Assembly: GCF_910594005.1 (NCBI RefSeq)
Contig: NC_057828.1
Span: 12,350,235-12,414,234, forward strand
Source of the DNA: Cervus elaphus
Taxonomy: Eukaryota > Chordata > Mammalia > Artiodactyla > Cervidae
Direction of reading: 5' to 3'
DNA length: 64,000 nt
Shown here: piece by piece, positions 46,135 to 57,588 of the stretch
How the letters are laid out: every line of letters begins with the position of its first letter
Numbering within the stretch: the stretch's first letter is position 1
The notes under the pieces: generated by a model
Told to the model about the DNA's origin: nothing
Database searches by the model: none
What the model saw: the letters and a program-made list of their open reading frames with translations, nothing else
Position numbers and translations under genes: made by a program

Positions 46135-47609
46135 TTAATTATTACTGCCTATAACATTGCCAGTTTTCTGCTGTTTATGTATCTCTATATTCTTTATTCT
46201 CATAAATATAAGATTTTACTTTTGTGTTCCATTGGTGATTTATCTGAAATCATTGTTAATAGTCTTATTACAATTCTTGATTTCCCACAATTTTACAGAT
46301 TACATTTGATTAATGAATTGGTCTCTGTCTCAACTCCATGTCAAAAACCTCTTCTTGGAGCCTCAGAACTAAAGAGACAGTGTGTACAAAAGTGGAAAAT
46401 GGAAAATTATTTAAATATATTCCTTATATCTTCCTGTGAAATGGCTTGCTTATTAATTTTGGATTAAATATTTTAAATGTGATGATTATAGACTTGAATT
46501 AAGTGGTTTATCTTTTATTGAGTATCTTGTAAATGTAGGTCATCTTTGTAGAGTCTATTCTTAAAAAGATAAACATGCAACAAAAATAGCAGCTGTGAAT
46601 TTAAGAGTGGCATTCTAAGTACATTTCAAAAGAGGTTTAAGGAAAAAAGCTCAGTAAATTCTAAAATAAATATTCAGGGCAATAATAATTTTATCTAATG
46701 TAATGAGGATATTTAATAAGTACTCATCACTAGTAGTTCAGATAGTATTTTACTGTGTTTCTGATATCTTTGTGCTATTTGCCTTTCACTCTCGGTGTGT
46801 TGTGACTCAGCAGAATTCCTACTAAAAGTACTAAACCATATGAGACTGCCATACTCAACTGTTTTTGAACTTTAAATACAATTCTATATGCTTCAACTTA
46901 ATAACTGCTTTCAAATTATAAATGCCAGGAAGGCATTTTTTGTAAATCATTCTTCACTAAAATTTCATTAAGAGTGTATACGGTTGCAGTATAAATTTTT
47001 TCCTTGGTTATGGTACTCATATTTTTTTTCAAATAAATTTTAAATTTTCAATATAAACATTTTAAATATGCTTCTCTTTATTAGCAAATTATGAAAGTAC
47101 TTTAAATTGTGTTTATTTTAAAACACATTCATTTAGAAAGAGTAACATTTGAGCTATTGAGTTTTCTAGTCAATGGAACCAAAATGAACAATACTATGCA
47201 TAACATTTTTACTGTAGAAAGGACTGGTTATTTGGTTACTTTTAAAGCAAAATGCTATGCACATATAGAAATTCAATAAGTACTAACTCAGAAATAAAGT
47301 GGGCATCCATGATAACAAACTGTAATAATGGTGAAATAAACTCAACTGATATACAAACAATTGTTTTGATTATTTTCTGATCTCTGATACAGAAATTTGG
47401 TTTAATCATATCATTTAGTTTATTGAACATTTCATATTTGGCCCTGGGCAAGCCCATGTGTGATTTTGTTTCCTTATTTATTCACATTTAATACAATCAC
47501 ACACTAATTTCCTTCCCTATCAAAAGTTTGTTTTGAGATAAATTTTAAATCTTCATTTTGTATACTTGCAAAATGGGTCTTGTTATTCTGAAAACTTGTG
47601 TTTTTAAAA
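46135..47609. other. unassigned AT-rich sequence
   Basis: No gene or known repeat is recognised. Confidence 0.4.
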
Positions 47610-47840
47610 AAATTTATTGAAATGTAGTTGATTGATAATGTTTTAATTTGTGCTGCACAGCAAAGCGATAGTTATACATATATATATATATATTCTTTTT
47701 AATTTTATTTTTTGTTATGACTTATTAGCATATTAAATGTAGTTCCTTGTTCTATACAGTAGGATCTTGTTGTTTATTTATCATATATAATTGTTTGCAT
47801 GTATCAACCCCAAATTCCCAGTCCCCCCTGCTTCCCCCGC
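47610..47840 (-). mobile_element. L1 3' UTR fragment, antisense
   Basis: Reversed L1 tail starting in an A/T run: 'tttattgaaatgtagttgat' at 47612, 'gttccttgttctatacagta' near 47743. It includes a (TA)n run at about 47677-47694. It is cut at 47840 next to a Bov-tA. Confidence 0.82.
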
Positions 47841-47848
47841 TTAAGTAA

Positions 47849-48050
47849 TGGCTTCCTTGGTGGCTCAGAGGTAAAGAACCCACCTGTCAATGCAAGAGAT
47901 GTGGGTTTAATCCCTGGGTCAAGAAGATCTCCTAGAGAAGGAAATGGCATCCCACACCAGTATTCTTGCCAGGGAAATTCCATGGACAGAAGAGCCTGGC
48001 GGGTTGCAGTATTTGCGGTTTCAAAGAGTCAAGCACGACTTAGCATGCAC
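47849..48050 (+). repeat. Bov-tA SINE
   Basis: Complete sense copy, from the head 'ggcttccttggtggctcaga' to 'gagtcaagcacgacttagca'. The tail becomes a (CT)n(CA)n microsatellite at about 48049-48078. Confidence 0.94.
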
Positions 48051-48078
48051 TCTCTCTCTCACACACACACACACACAC
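48051..48078. repeat. (CT)n(CA)n microsatellite
   Basis: A short CT run passes into about nine CA units at the 3' end of the Bov-tA. Confidence 0.9.
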
Positions 48079-49185
48079 GTACCATATATTCTTTATCCAT
48101 GAGAACTTGCATTTTTAAATTTGCATTAATAAGACTGGGCTATGCATCCCTGCCCTCTTCCCTCAGTCATGGCCAGAAGTCCATTTATACAGTTTATTCC
48201 TTTACAGTAAAAACGTGAAACAGAGGTTCTTATTGGAATGGCTTTCCTCTAGATTGTGAATTCTTGATTAAATGATCTCCAGAATCACGGATTATTTTTA
48301 TTGTTCACAAATTATTTTTTCATGTGTGAGAAATGATTATTCACAAAATTAAAGGAAATATACCCTGAAAATTTAGGTGGTTGTGTATTTGCCCAAGTAG
48401 AGTCAGAGGGTGATCCATGAGAGTAATTGGAAAAGGTCATATACAAAGTACAGGCCATTTTACACTCCAATATGCCACTACAGCAAAATAAAGAATTAGT
48501 AGAAACTTTGAAGATATGAACATTTTAAAACTACTTAGATGGAATATGGACAATTAAAAACAAATTAAAATTTGGAGTAGGTTAAATATATTTTAGTTTT
48601 ATTTTTAGTCATCATTATAAATCTAAAAAGCTATCTAGGAGTGTAAACTTTAATTATTCCTAATTCAACTGACTAGGGCTAGGGATCTAAACCTGGATGT
48701 CCAAGCTGGGTTTAAAAAAGGCAAAGGTATTTTTTCCATATCTCTTGAGTGAAGCTACTGTGGTAGGGACCTTGAAGCAGAATTAGGAAAAACCTAAAAT
48801 TTTTATTCTTCCTCATTTCAAAAATTGTATAAATATCCAAACTCTGTACTAGAGACTTTTATATTTTAAAATATCTAGAGTAATTTTTGTTTTTTGTACT
48901 AAATTCTGACAGATTCCATAGGATTGAAGAGCCAGAAAGATACTATAATTGTAAGCTAAGGTGCTTTCATGAGAGGAGAAGGTTGACGCCATGGATATAA
49001 AGAAACCTCTCAACCAGAATACATTTCTCAAATTTCTTATTTAAAAAAAATATTAAAACTTAAGCAAAATCTAATAGAAACCTCTTAAAACTTCAATTTG
49101 TATTAGTGATTTTGAAAGCATTATCCAGAAGTGTGTGTCAATTGCACTTACCATTTAATTTAAATTAACCTACATAGATACAATA
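48079..49185. other. unassigned sequence with a possible BovB scrap
   Basis: At about 48697-48731 a stretch resembling the sense BovB phrase for 'VQAGFRKGKG' appears ('gtccaagctgggtttaaaaa'). It is too short and isolated to call firmly. The rest is unassigned. Confidence 0.35.
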
Positions 49186-49600
49186 GGCTTCCCTGGTCAC
49201 TCAGACAGTAAAGAATCTGCCTCCAATGCAGGAGACCAGAGTTCGATCCCTGGTCTGGAAGATCCCCTGAAGAAGGGAATGGCTACCCACTCCAGTATTC
49301 TTGCCTGGAGAATCCCATGGACAAAGGAGCCTGCTGAGCTACAGTCCATGGATTCACAAAGAGTCAGACAAGACTGATCAACCTGTGCTCGGGCCTGGTG
49401 CACTGGGAAGACCCAGAGGAATCGGGTGGAGAGGGAGGTGGGAGGGGGGATCGGGATGGGGAATACGTGTAAATCTATGGCTGATTCATATCAATGTATG
49501 ACAAAACCCACTGAAATGTTGTGAAGTAATTAGCCTCCAACTAATAAAAAAAAAAAAAAAGACTGATCAACCAACACTCAACACATGCACACACAAAAAA
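49186..49600 (+). repeat. Bov-tA SINE interrupted by an L1 end
   Basis: Sense Bov-tA from 'aggcttccctggtcactcag' to 'gactgatcaacc' at 49383. After the 177-bp L1 it resumes with the duplicated 'gactgatcaacc' at 49561 and an ACACAC-rich tail. It is close to the family consensus. Confidence 0.92.
49384..49560 (+). mobile_element. very short 5'-truncated L1, inserted into Bov-tA
   Basis: Only the last 177 bp of the L1-BT type 3' UTR is present: 'gggcctggtgcactgggaag', 'tagcctccaactaataaaaa' and a poly-A of about 15. A 13-bp repeat agactgatcaacc (49371-49383, and 49561-49572 with the preceding A shared with the tail) is its target duplication. There are few differences from what I recall of the consensus, so it is young. 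Confidence 0.95.
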
Positions 49601-49975
49601 TCATCTCCTGCAAAGTTTCATAAACTAAAAGTTCTGGAAATGAAAATGCTAACAGCATGCTAAAACATGGGAAATGTCTTTTTGTTTTAAAAATTCTGGT
49701 ATAAACATCTTTGTACTGTGAATTTTATCATTTTACTTTACAAACAATTGTATCTCTCTCTCTCTTTTTTTTTTTTTTTCCTACCAAAATTCCTATTCAT
49801 CCGAACATTGTTGTTGAGGCTTTGCCTTCTGTCTCACAATTTCCTCTCCATCTCAAAAGCTAGGATATTTCACTGCTCAAGTTATTGGATTCACCTAATT
49901 CATTGGCCTCATTTCCTTGACTTCTTAAACTATAGTGACTTTCATTTGCACCCAGTTTTGTTTTTGTTTTATTCT
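49601..49975. other. unassigned sequence with a (TC)n/T run
   Basis: A (CT)n stretch followed by a T run lies at about 49752-49779. It could be an antisense poly-A tail, but no element follows it. Confidence 0.4.
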
Positions 49976-49987
49976 TAAAAGTATCAC

Positions 49988-50280
49988 TGCATATTCTTAC
50001 AGGAGAAAGGCAAGGGTGGGATGATTTGAGAGAATAGCATTGAAACATGTATATTACCATATGTGAAATAGATCACCAGTCCAAGTTCGATGCATCAGAC
50101 AGGGCATTCAAAGCCAGTGCACTGCTACAACCCTGAGGGATGGGATGGGGAGGAAGGTGGGAGTGAGGTTCCGGATGGGGGACACATGTATATCCATGGC
50201 TGATTCATGTCAGTATATGGCAAAGACCACTACAATATTATAAAGTAATTAGCCTCCAATTAAAATAAATAAATTAATTT
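49988..50280 (+). mobile_element. L1 3' UTR, 5' truncated, with target duplication
   Basis: Sense L1 end: 'ggcaagggtgggatgatttg' near 50010, 'atagatcaccagtccaagtt', 'attagcctccaattaaaata'. Flanking repeats taaaagtatcact (49976-49988) and aaaaagtatcaat (50281-50293) look like the target duplication. It is more diverged than the copy at 49384. Confidence 0.88.
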
Positions 50281-50293
50281 TAAAAAGTATCAA

Positions 50294-50569
50294 TATATAG
50301 TCTTATTATAGAAATTATCTGAACTCTCATCTTAAATCCTAACAGTTTATGCTATGACAATCTCTTCCATTATTTCCAAATATTCCATTTTATGATTCTC
50401 TCTATAGCTCTTATATAAATAGATAGAAACCAAAATTCATTGTATTGTAAGTTATCCTTTCCCTTTAGCTATTATTTTTCTCTCAAAGATTCAACTATGT
50501 TAATAAAAAAAAGCCTTCAAATTATTTTTCTTCTCTTGAAAAACTCACCAAAATAAATTATGATAAATG
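50294..50569. other. unassigned AT-rich sequence
   Basis: No gene or known repeat is recognised. Confidence 0.4.
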
Positions 50570-50950
50570 TAGTAGCTCAAACCATGAAAATGTATTATCT
50601 CACAGTTCTGAAGGTCAGAAGTTCAGGGGTGCCAGTGGTTTCTCTGCAGTGGGTCCCACAAAACTCAGATCTTATCAGGAGATGCTCCAGGTTCATTTAG
50701 ATTGTTGGCAGAATTTTGTGTGATTGTAGGACTCCAGCCTGTGTTTCCTGAGGACAGTTGAGGGGGTTGTACTCAGTTTATGGAGGCCACCTGTATCCTC
50801 TGACTCATGGTCCCTTCCATGACATTCAGAGCCAGCAGTGACAGATCAAGTCTTCATACTTTTGAACTCTCTGATCTCCTTTCTCTCATCTATCCTCCTC
50901 TTTCTTTTGCCTTATCTCTCTGACAGTCTGCTTAGAGTGTGAAAAAAATG
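50570..50950. repeat. probable ancient mammalian interspersed repeat, family not assigned
   Basis: The phrase 'tattatctcacagttctgaa' followed by 'ggtcagaagttcaggg' and a later C/T-rich part matches the pattern of a common old mammalian repeat. I recognise the pattern but cannot name the family confidently or fix the ends. Confidence 0.45.
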
Positions 50951-52649
50951 CAAGCATTTGCAATGTATAAAGAGAGGGCTATCATTGATATTTTATGAGA
51001 ACTAAAATGGAGATCAAATGGGGCAACACTGAGATTCCAGTTTTTACCTCTTTGGGGGAAAAAAAACAGAAAAAAAAAATAGCTGAGTAATATATTCTAA
51101 TGTTCTGACTATCAGAACAGGAACAATGTCATCGTTCGAGAGATTGCTAAGGTTTCTACTTAGATAAAAATTCTTTTGGCTATGTACTGAAAAAAAAAAT
51201 GCATTCATTTGACTTTTGAGTCAACAATCCCAATTATAGTATCTTCCAAATGATACACTGGCAAAAATACAAACTGACCTATTCCCTCTGGAGGGTGAGA
51301 GAAGGCTGTTTCAGCCTTTTTCTTTTACGCACAATATCTAGCATACATAAAATTTAAAAACAAACCAACATGTACAAAGAAGCAAGAAAATATGATCCAT
51401 AATCAACATAAATAAGAGTCAAAAAATAGTTGACCAGAAATAATCCATAGCTTGGACTAAAAACACAAATTTTAACTATCATAAATTATTAAAAATTGGC
51501 CAGTGATTCGGAAGAGGTCAAGATGAACAAGATGAATGAACAGAAGGAAAATTTCAGCAGAAAGAAGGAGGATATTTTCAAATAAGAACCAAAGGCAACT
51601 CTGAAACTAAATAATGCAAAAGATAAAATTAAAAATTGACTAAAGGAATTTCTTGAGACATGAAAGAAATTTATTCCAGATGGAAGCCCACACCAGTTGA
51701 AAGAGATGAAAAGCAAAGGAAACAGTAAAACTGTGGGTTAATTTAACCCGCATGGTTATGTTTTTAATTTATTTAAATAAGTATCGGTTTCTAATGTGAA
51801 CATGAAAATCAAGTATTATGGACTATATAAAATATTTAGAAGTAGAATGTATGAAAACAAACATACAGAGGATGCAGAGCATTATATGGGACTATGTACT
51901 GTCAAGTTTATCGTATTCCATGGGAATTTGCATAATCTTTAACCTAAAATAAAACTGCCTCAGGTCCTACATTGGGCCTGGTCCTGGGCCACTAGATTCA
52001 GCTCTGTGATCCTCCAAAATATAAGCCTAAGAATGAGGCAGAGGCTGCCAGCATTGCTTGCATACAAAGCTCACCAGTGTCACTTGGTGTATAGACACTT
52101 GTGTCTTATTTTTTGAAAAAACAAATACTCATATGTGTGAATTGAGAGTCTTAATGTTTAATTTTTTCAGTTTTATATATTTTCATTCTCAGATTTTTTC
52201 AGAATGCAGGTGAAATCTAGACATATAGATTCTCATTGCAATGAAAAAGACAAGCATTTATTTGCATCATAATATATTTGACAATAAGAACTATATTATC
52301 ATTAGCTATTTAGATTTTTTATCTCATTGATGTTGAAAATAATCCACTGAGGTAGAAATCTGAAGCTCACGAAGTAGAAAATATAACTAAAATAAAAAAT
52401 ATTTTACCCAGTTGTTGTCACAGTTTGTAAGTGAAAACAGGTTAGAAATTAAGTCCAATCAACTGATATCCTGTGCTAAAATGCTCTTCTTTTTAGACTC
52501 CTTTCTGTGAGCTGGCACAAGAATGCTTCAATTTTGGGTGAGATGGTACATCTTGTGTTTTGAGATACTATGTAAGATATAATGATTATTAATGGATATA
52601 TGTAACTTTATATAGATATAAAGATATACAGATATATATAACTTTAGGG
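50951..52649. other. unassigned AT-rich sequence
   Basis: No gene is recognised. A-rich runs lie near 51060-51080 and 51190-51200. Frames are short. Confidence 0.4.
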
Positions 52650-52683
52650 CAATAATCTAATAGAAATTTCTATTAGATTATTG
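52650..52683. repeat. perfect 34-bp spacerless palindrome
   Basis: The 17-base half CAATAATCTAATAGAAA is followed directly by its exact reverse complement. It abuts the 5' edge of a Bov-A2 fragment. The DNA could form a 17-bp stem with essentially no loop. Confidence 0.97.
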
Positions 52684-52761
52684 AGACGGGGAAACCTGGT
52701 GGGCTGCCGTCTATGGGGTCGCACAGAGTCGGACACGACTGAAGCGACTTAGCAGCAGCAG
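52684..52761 (+). repeat. Bov-A2 SINE, 3' end only
   Basis: Sense end of Bov-A2, from 'acctggtgggctgccgtcta' through 'gcacagagtcggacacgact' to 'agcgacttagcagcagcag'. About 78 bp, close to consensus and so probably young. Confidence 0.9.
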
Positions 52762-54227
52762 CCACGGTACATGTTCACCACAGAGGAAAGAAAAAAATGA
52801 ATCAAATAAACAGTACCTCAGTGGTAATTTGATCTCTAAACTCAAATATTAGGAAAGTAGAAATGTTATAGGTCATTTTTGCCAGTCTTTCCATAAAATG
52901 GCACAATCTTGTTCACTATCAATGTTTCTACTTTTACTTACAAAGACATACCAGGTTGCTTTGGGTAGAATTAAACAAACAAAAGGGGCTAAAATGGTCA
53001 CTTTACTTCAAGTCAGATGAACCATTCCAATCTTAGGGAGTTCCAAGAATAAGAGAATAGAGACCAAAGAAGAATTCAAATCACTGAAATTAGGTTTTTC
53101 AGTCACACTGACATTGGTATGAAGTCTGATACACCTTAATGAACTGTGTGATTTTGGAAAAGCTGCATAAAATCTGAGCCACAGTTTTGCGATTTATCAA
53201 GGAGATAAAACAACACTTCACACACAGGGGTATGGAAAAATCACTGTATTTTACATAAAAGGTACTTTAACCAAGTTTATCCTCATCTTCTGGCATTCTA
53301 ACTCCATCAATTCTGGGATGAGTAACTAACTTGGAACCCGATTGGATGGGTGAGCTTAGGATGCCAAATATTGTATCTTTAATTCAGTCCTTTGTGTAAC
53401 AATTCTACAATGCTCACCCATTGAGAAAAAACTCTACTAGGAGTAGTTATTATTGTTCTTTTTTTGTATAAAGATGATATTCTCTATGCACCTGAAAAAC
53501 AATTTGCTTCTGGCAAACTGCACATGAAACACCTGCTTGCAAAATACATATGGGGAGACTTCAGTGGCTCATATGTTGGCAGTACATTTTGCCTGGCAGT
53601 TGCGTTAGGTATAATGGATTGGGGAAATGTGTCTTTTACAGAGACTTAATGACTTTCCATAGCACAAGTACACAGAAAAAAATATGAGGAAACTGATAAT
53701 TTTAGCACCTGTGTTTGTTTAATTCTAGCCAAAGCAACAACCTGGTATGTGTTTGTGAAGAAAAATAGAAGCATTGGTTGAGCAAAAATGAATGGAAATC
53801 TGCTTGATTTCCAATTTAAAAAATGTGCAGCAAGCTCTAAATAATTAAAAATGTTCCTCATAGGCACTGAATGAATCCCAGATGACATTTCTCTTTTAAA
53901 CATTTCCTTGGTGAAATTTTGCTTTTATTTATTTATTTTTTTTTTTGGAGAATTTCTAAAACTTTCAACTGAGTTGATTCCAGTCAATGGTACCTAGTAA
54001 AACACTTTGGTGTTTATGTGTTAAGATCAAGAATTCTGAATCTATACAAGAAAGAATGTGGCAAAATAATTTAATTTGTTTAATGTACTCAAGTGGATAA
54101 TATTACATTATTCTTACTAAACATTTTTATTAAAGATTCATAGAGAATCATGTGTGCTTTAGAATTGGATAAACCTGGCATAGATACTTATTAGATATTT
54201 ATAGTTTGACAAGTTATTTACCTTTTA
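52762..54227. other. unassigned AT-rich sequence
   Basis: No known repeat is recognised. A 61-codon frame at 53464-53649 has no domain support beyond a chance YKDD string. A T run lies at about 53936-53946. Confidence 0.4.
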
Positions 54228-54236
54228 CAAGCCTTA

Positions 54237-54450
54237 ATTGGGCTGCCCTGGTGGTTAAGATGGTAAAAAATCTGCCTCTAATGCAGGAGATTAGGGATCA
54301 ATCCCTGGGTCAGGAAGATCCCTGGAGAAGGGAATGGCAACTGACTCCAGAGAAGAATTCCATGGACAGAGGAACCTGCTGGGCTACAATCCATGGGGTC
54401 ACAGAGACAGAAAGAACTGAGCTACTAACACTTTCACTTTTCACTTCTTT
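54237..54450 (+). repeat. Bov-tA SINE with target duplication
   Basis: Sense copy, from 'attgggctgccctggtggtt' to 'agaactgagctactaaca', with an internal deletion near 54345. An exact 9-bp repeat caagcctta flanks it (54228-54236 and 54451-54459). Confidence 0.92.
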
Positions 54451-54469
54451 CAAGCCTTATCTACTTTTT

Positions 54470-54945
54470 AAAAAATAGCTTTGTTGAGATGTAATTGTCA
54501 CATAAAATTGCATTTATTTGAAGTGTACAGTTTGATGAGTTTGAAAGTGAAAGTCGCTCAGTCCTGTCCAACTCTTTGCGACCCCCCCATGGATTAAACA
54601 ATCCACGGAATTCTCCAGGCCAGAATATTGCAGTGGGTAGTCGTTCCCTTCTCCAGGGTACCTTCCCAACCCAGGGATCGAACCCAGGTATTCCGCATCG
54701 CAGGCCAATTCGTTCCTAGCTGAACCACAAGGGAAACCCAAGAATATTGGAGTGGGCACCCTATCCCTTCTCCAGCAGACCTTCCTGATCCAGGAATTAA
54801 GCCAGGGTCTCCTGTATTACAGGCGAATTCTTTACCAACTGAGGTATCAGGGTAGACCCTTGATGAGTTTGCAAATATACAAATTCTTTCATTCCTATAA
54901 GGCAACTATTCTCACTTTAGTTTTGTGGGCACAGAAATATGTGCA
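54470..54945 (-). mobile_element. old L1 or related repeat end, antisense, split by dimeric Bov-tA
   Basis: 'gctttgttgagatgtaattg' at 54478, 'cataaaattgcatttatttg' and 'gtacagtttgatgagtttg' match the reversed end of an old L1M-type element. It continues after the SINE at 54872. The right end is unclear. Confidence 0.6.
54544..54859 (-). repeat. dimeric Bov-tA SINE, antisense, with target duplication
   Basis: Reading the minus strand: a tRNA-like head (54859 down to about 54741) ends after 'cactccaatattctt', then a complete Bov-tA runs from 'gggtttcccttgtggttcag' down to 54544. A 12-bp exact repeat ttgatgagtttg flanks the whole (54532-54543 and 54860-54871). It has the same arrangement and junction as the element at 11891-12205. 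Confidence 0.93.
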
Positions 54946-55596
54946 TGAGAATAGGAAAAATATGTTTTAATATAAAAATGCAAATATAAGATATTAAAAA
55001 ATAGCAAACACTTTTTAATGAATAAAAGAAAAAACTGAATGATAAACTTAGTTATATAGTTGAAATAAACATAATTTCAAATATCTTGAATAATAAACCT
55101 AATAATAATTGATTTTCCAGAAAACACTATTTTCTTTCACTTTCAAGTATTTTTATTAGTTGTATTTTAATCAACCAATGAAATAACCTATTATGTGCAA
55201 GCTAGTGTGATGGGTACAAAAATTCATAAAATACATTTTACTTCTCAAGGAAGTTATAATATGTTTGAAAAGACAAGAAATAGACTCAAACAATGGAAAG
55301 GAAAGACAATGGAATAGAGTTCAGGGCTGTTTGGAAGTGAGTATGCAGGCAATGTGAGCCAGAGTCCAGCAAAATCAGCATGACCTAGAATCACAAGGGA
55401 GGACTGCCTTTAGTTTAAACTCTAATATTTGTCATTTATCAATATAATCTATTGGTTTCTCTTGCTTACTATTTTTTGTACAAATACACATTTAAAAAAT
55501 AAACATAGGTTACTGCCCTTGGAATGGTTGCATATGATTACTGATGAGACAACTGTCAATTAAATAGTCTTATTAGGAAAGTCTTATTAGTGGAAA
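54946..55596. other. unassigned AT-rich sequence
   Basis: No gene recognised. The 11-bp string agtcttattag occurs twice, at 55566-55576 and 55580-55590, just before the BovB. Confidence 0.4.
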
Positions 55597-57588
55597 ATAC
55601 AGACTTAAATTGAAGAAAGTAGGGGAAACCACTAGGTAATTCAGGTATGACCTAAATCAAATCCCTTATGATTATACACTGGAAGGGACAAATAGATTCA
55701 AGGGATTAGATCTGATAGACAGAGTGCCGGAACAACTATGGATGGAGGTTCATAACGTTGTACAGGAAGCAGTGATCAAAATCATCCCCAAGAAAAAGAA
55801 ATGCAAACAGGCAAAATGGTTATCTGAAGAAACCTTACAAATAGCTGAGAAGAGAAGCAAAAGGCAAAGGAGGAAAGGAAAGACATACCCACCTGAAAGC
55901 AGAGTTCCAAAGAAAACCAAAAAGAGATAAGAAAGCCTTCCTAAATGAACATGCAAAGAAGTAGAGGAAAACAATAGAATGGGAAAGACTAGCTATTTAT
56001 TCAAGAAAATTAGAGATACCAAAGGAACATTTCACACAAAGATGGGCACAATAAAGTACAGAAATAGTATGGACCTAAAAGAAGTAAAATATATAAAAAG
56101 AGGTGGCAAGAATGCATAGAAGAACTATTCAAAAAAAGATCTTAATGACCTTTGGTGTGATAACTCACTGAGAGCCAGACTACTTAGAGTGTGAAGTCAA
56201 GTGCATCTTAAGAAGCATCACTATGAACAAAGTCAGTGGAGGTGATGGAATTTCAGCTGATCTATTTCAAATTTTAAAAGATGATGCTGTTAAAGTGCTA
56301 TAATCAGTATATCAGCAAATTTGGAAAACACAGCAGGAAAAGGCGAGTTTTCATTTCAACCACAAAGAAGGGCAATGCCAAAAAATGTTCAAACTACCAT
56401 ACAGTTGCACTCATTCATATGCTAGCAAGGGTTTCATAATGCTCAAAATCCTTCAAGCTAGCCTTAAACAATATGTAAATTGAGAACTTCAAGATGTTCA
56501 AGCTGGACTTATAAAAGGTGGAGGAATCAGAAATCATATTGCCAATATCCATTGGATCACAGCGAAAACAAGGGATTTCAGAAAAACATGTACTTCTGCT
56601 TCATTGACTACTTGACGGTGTGGATCACAAAAAAACCCTGGAAATTCCAAAAGAGCTGGGAATGCCAGACTACCTTACCTGCCTCCTGAGAAATGTGTAT
56701 GCAGATCAAGAAGCAACAGTTAGAAAAGCACATGAAACAACAGATGGTTCAAAATTGGGAAAGGAATATGTTAAGGCTGTATATTGTCACCCTGATTGCT
56801 TAGCTTATATGCAGAGTACATCATGCAAAATCTTGGGCTGGATAAGCCCAAACTGGAATCAACATTGCCAGGAGAAATACAAATAACTTCAGATATGCAG
56901 ATGACACCACCCTTATGGCAGAAAGTGAAGAAGGACTAAAGAGCCTCTTGATGAAAATGAAAGGGAAGAGTGAAAAATCTGGCTTAAAACTCAACATTCA
57001 AAAATCAAAGATCATGGCATTCAGTCCCACCATTTCATGGCAAATAGATGGGGAACAATGGAAACAGTGAGGGACTTTATTTTGGAGGACTTGAAAATCA
57101 CTGCAGATGGTGACTGCAACCATGAAATTAAAAGATGCTTGCTCCTTGGAAGAAAAGCCTAGATAGAGTATTAAAAAGCAGAGGCATTACTTTGCAGACA
57201 AAGGTCTATATGATCAAAGCTATGATTTTTCCAGTAGTCATTTATGGATGTGAGAGTTGGTCCATAAAAAAGGCCAAGCTCCAAAGAATTACTACTTTTG
57301 AACTGTGATATTGGAGGAGACTCTTGAGAGTCCCTTGGACTTCAAGGAGATTAAACTAGTCAATCCAGAAGAAAATAAATTCTAAATATTCATTGGAAGG
57401 ACTGACTGAAGCTCCAATACTTTGGCCACCTGATGCAAAGTCCTGACTCATTGGCAAAGACCCTGCTGCTGCGAAGATTGAATGCAAAAGAAAAGGGGCG
57501 ACAGAGGATACTTGGTTTGCATCAGAAACCCAATGGACATGTCTGATCAAACTCTGGGAGATAGTGAAGGACAGAGAAGCCTGGTATG
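55597..57588 (+). mobile_element. BovB LINE, sense, truncated at both ends
   Basis: Starts within the region after the endonuclease ('gacttaaattgaagaaagta' at 55600) and runs through the reverse transcriptase to 'gaagcctggtatgct' at 57588. The last 60-70 bp of the BovB tail are missing, and L1 sequence begins at once. The copy is old, with many stops. The 'cagatatgcagatgacacca' YADD region is at 56890. Confidence 0.88.
56620..56886 (+). pseudogene. BovB reverse-transcriptase fragment
   Basis: An 88-codon frame reads 'KTLEIPKELGMPDYLTCLLR' and 'VYADQEATVR', the BovB segment between fingers and palm. It leaves frame before the YADD motif. Confidence 0.8.

Noticed and set aside
49301..49501. 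66-codon frame across Bov-tA and L1
   Set aside because: It reads across the junction of a SINE and a nested L1 end, so it is accidental.
53464..53649. 61-codon frame beginning MYKDDILYAPE, resembling a YxDD polymerase box
   Set aside because: Only four residues match, nothing else in the frame resembles a reverse transcriptase, and the flanks show no retroelement.
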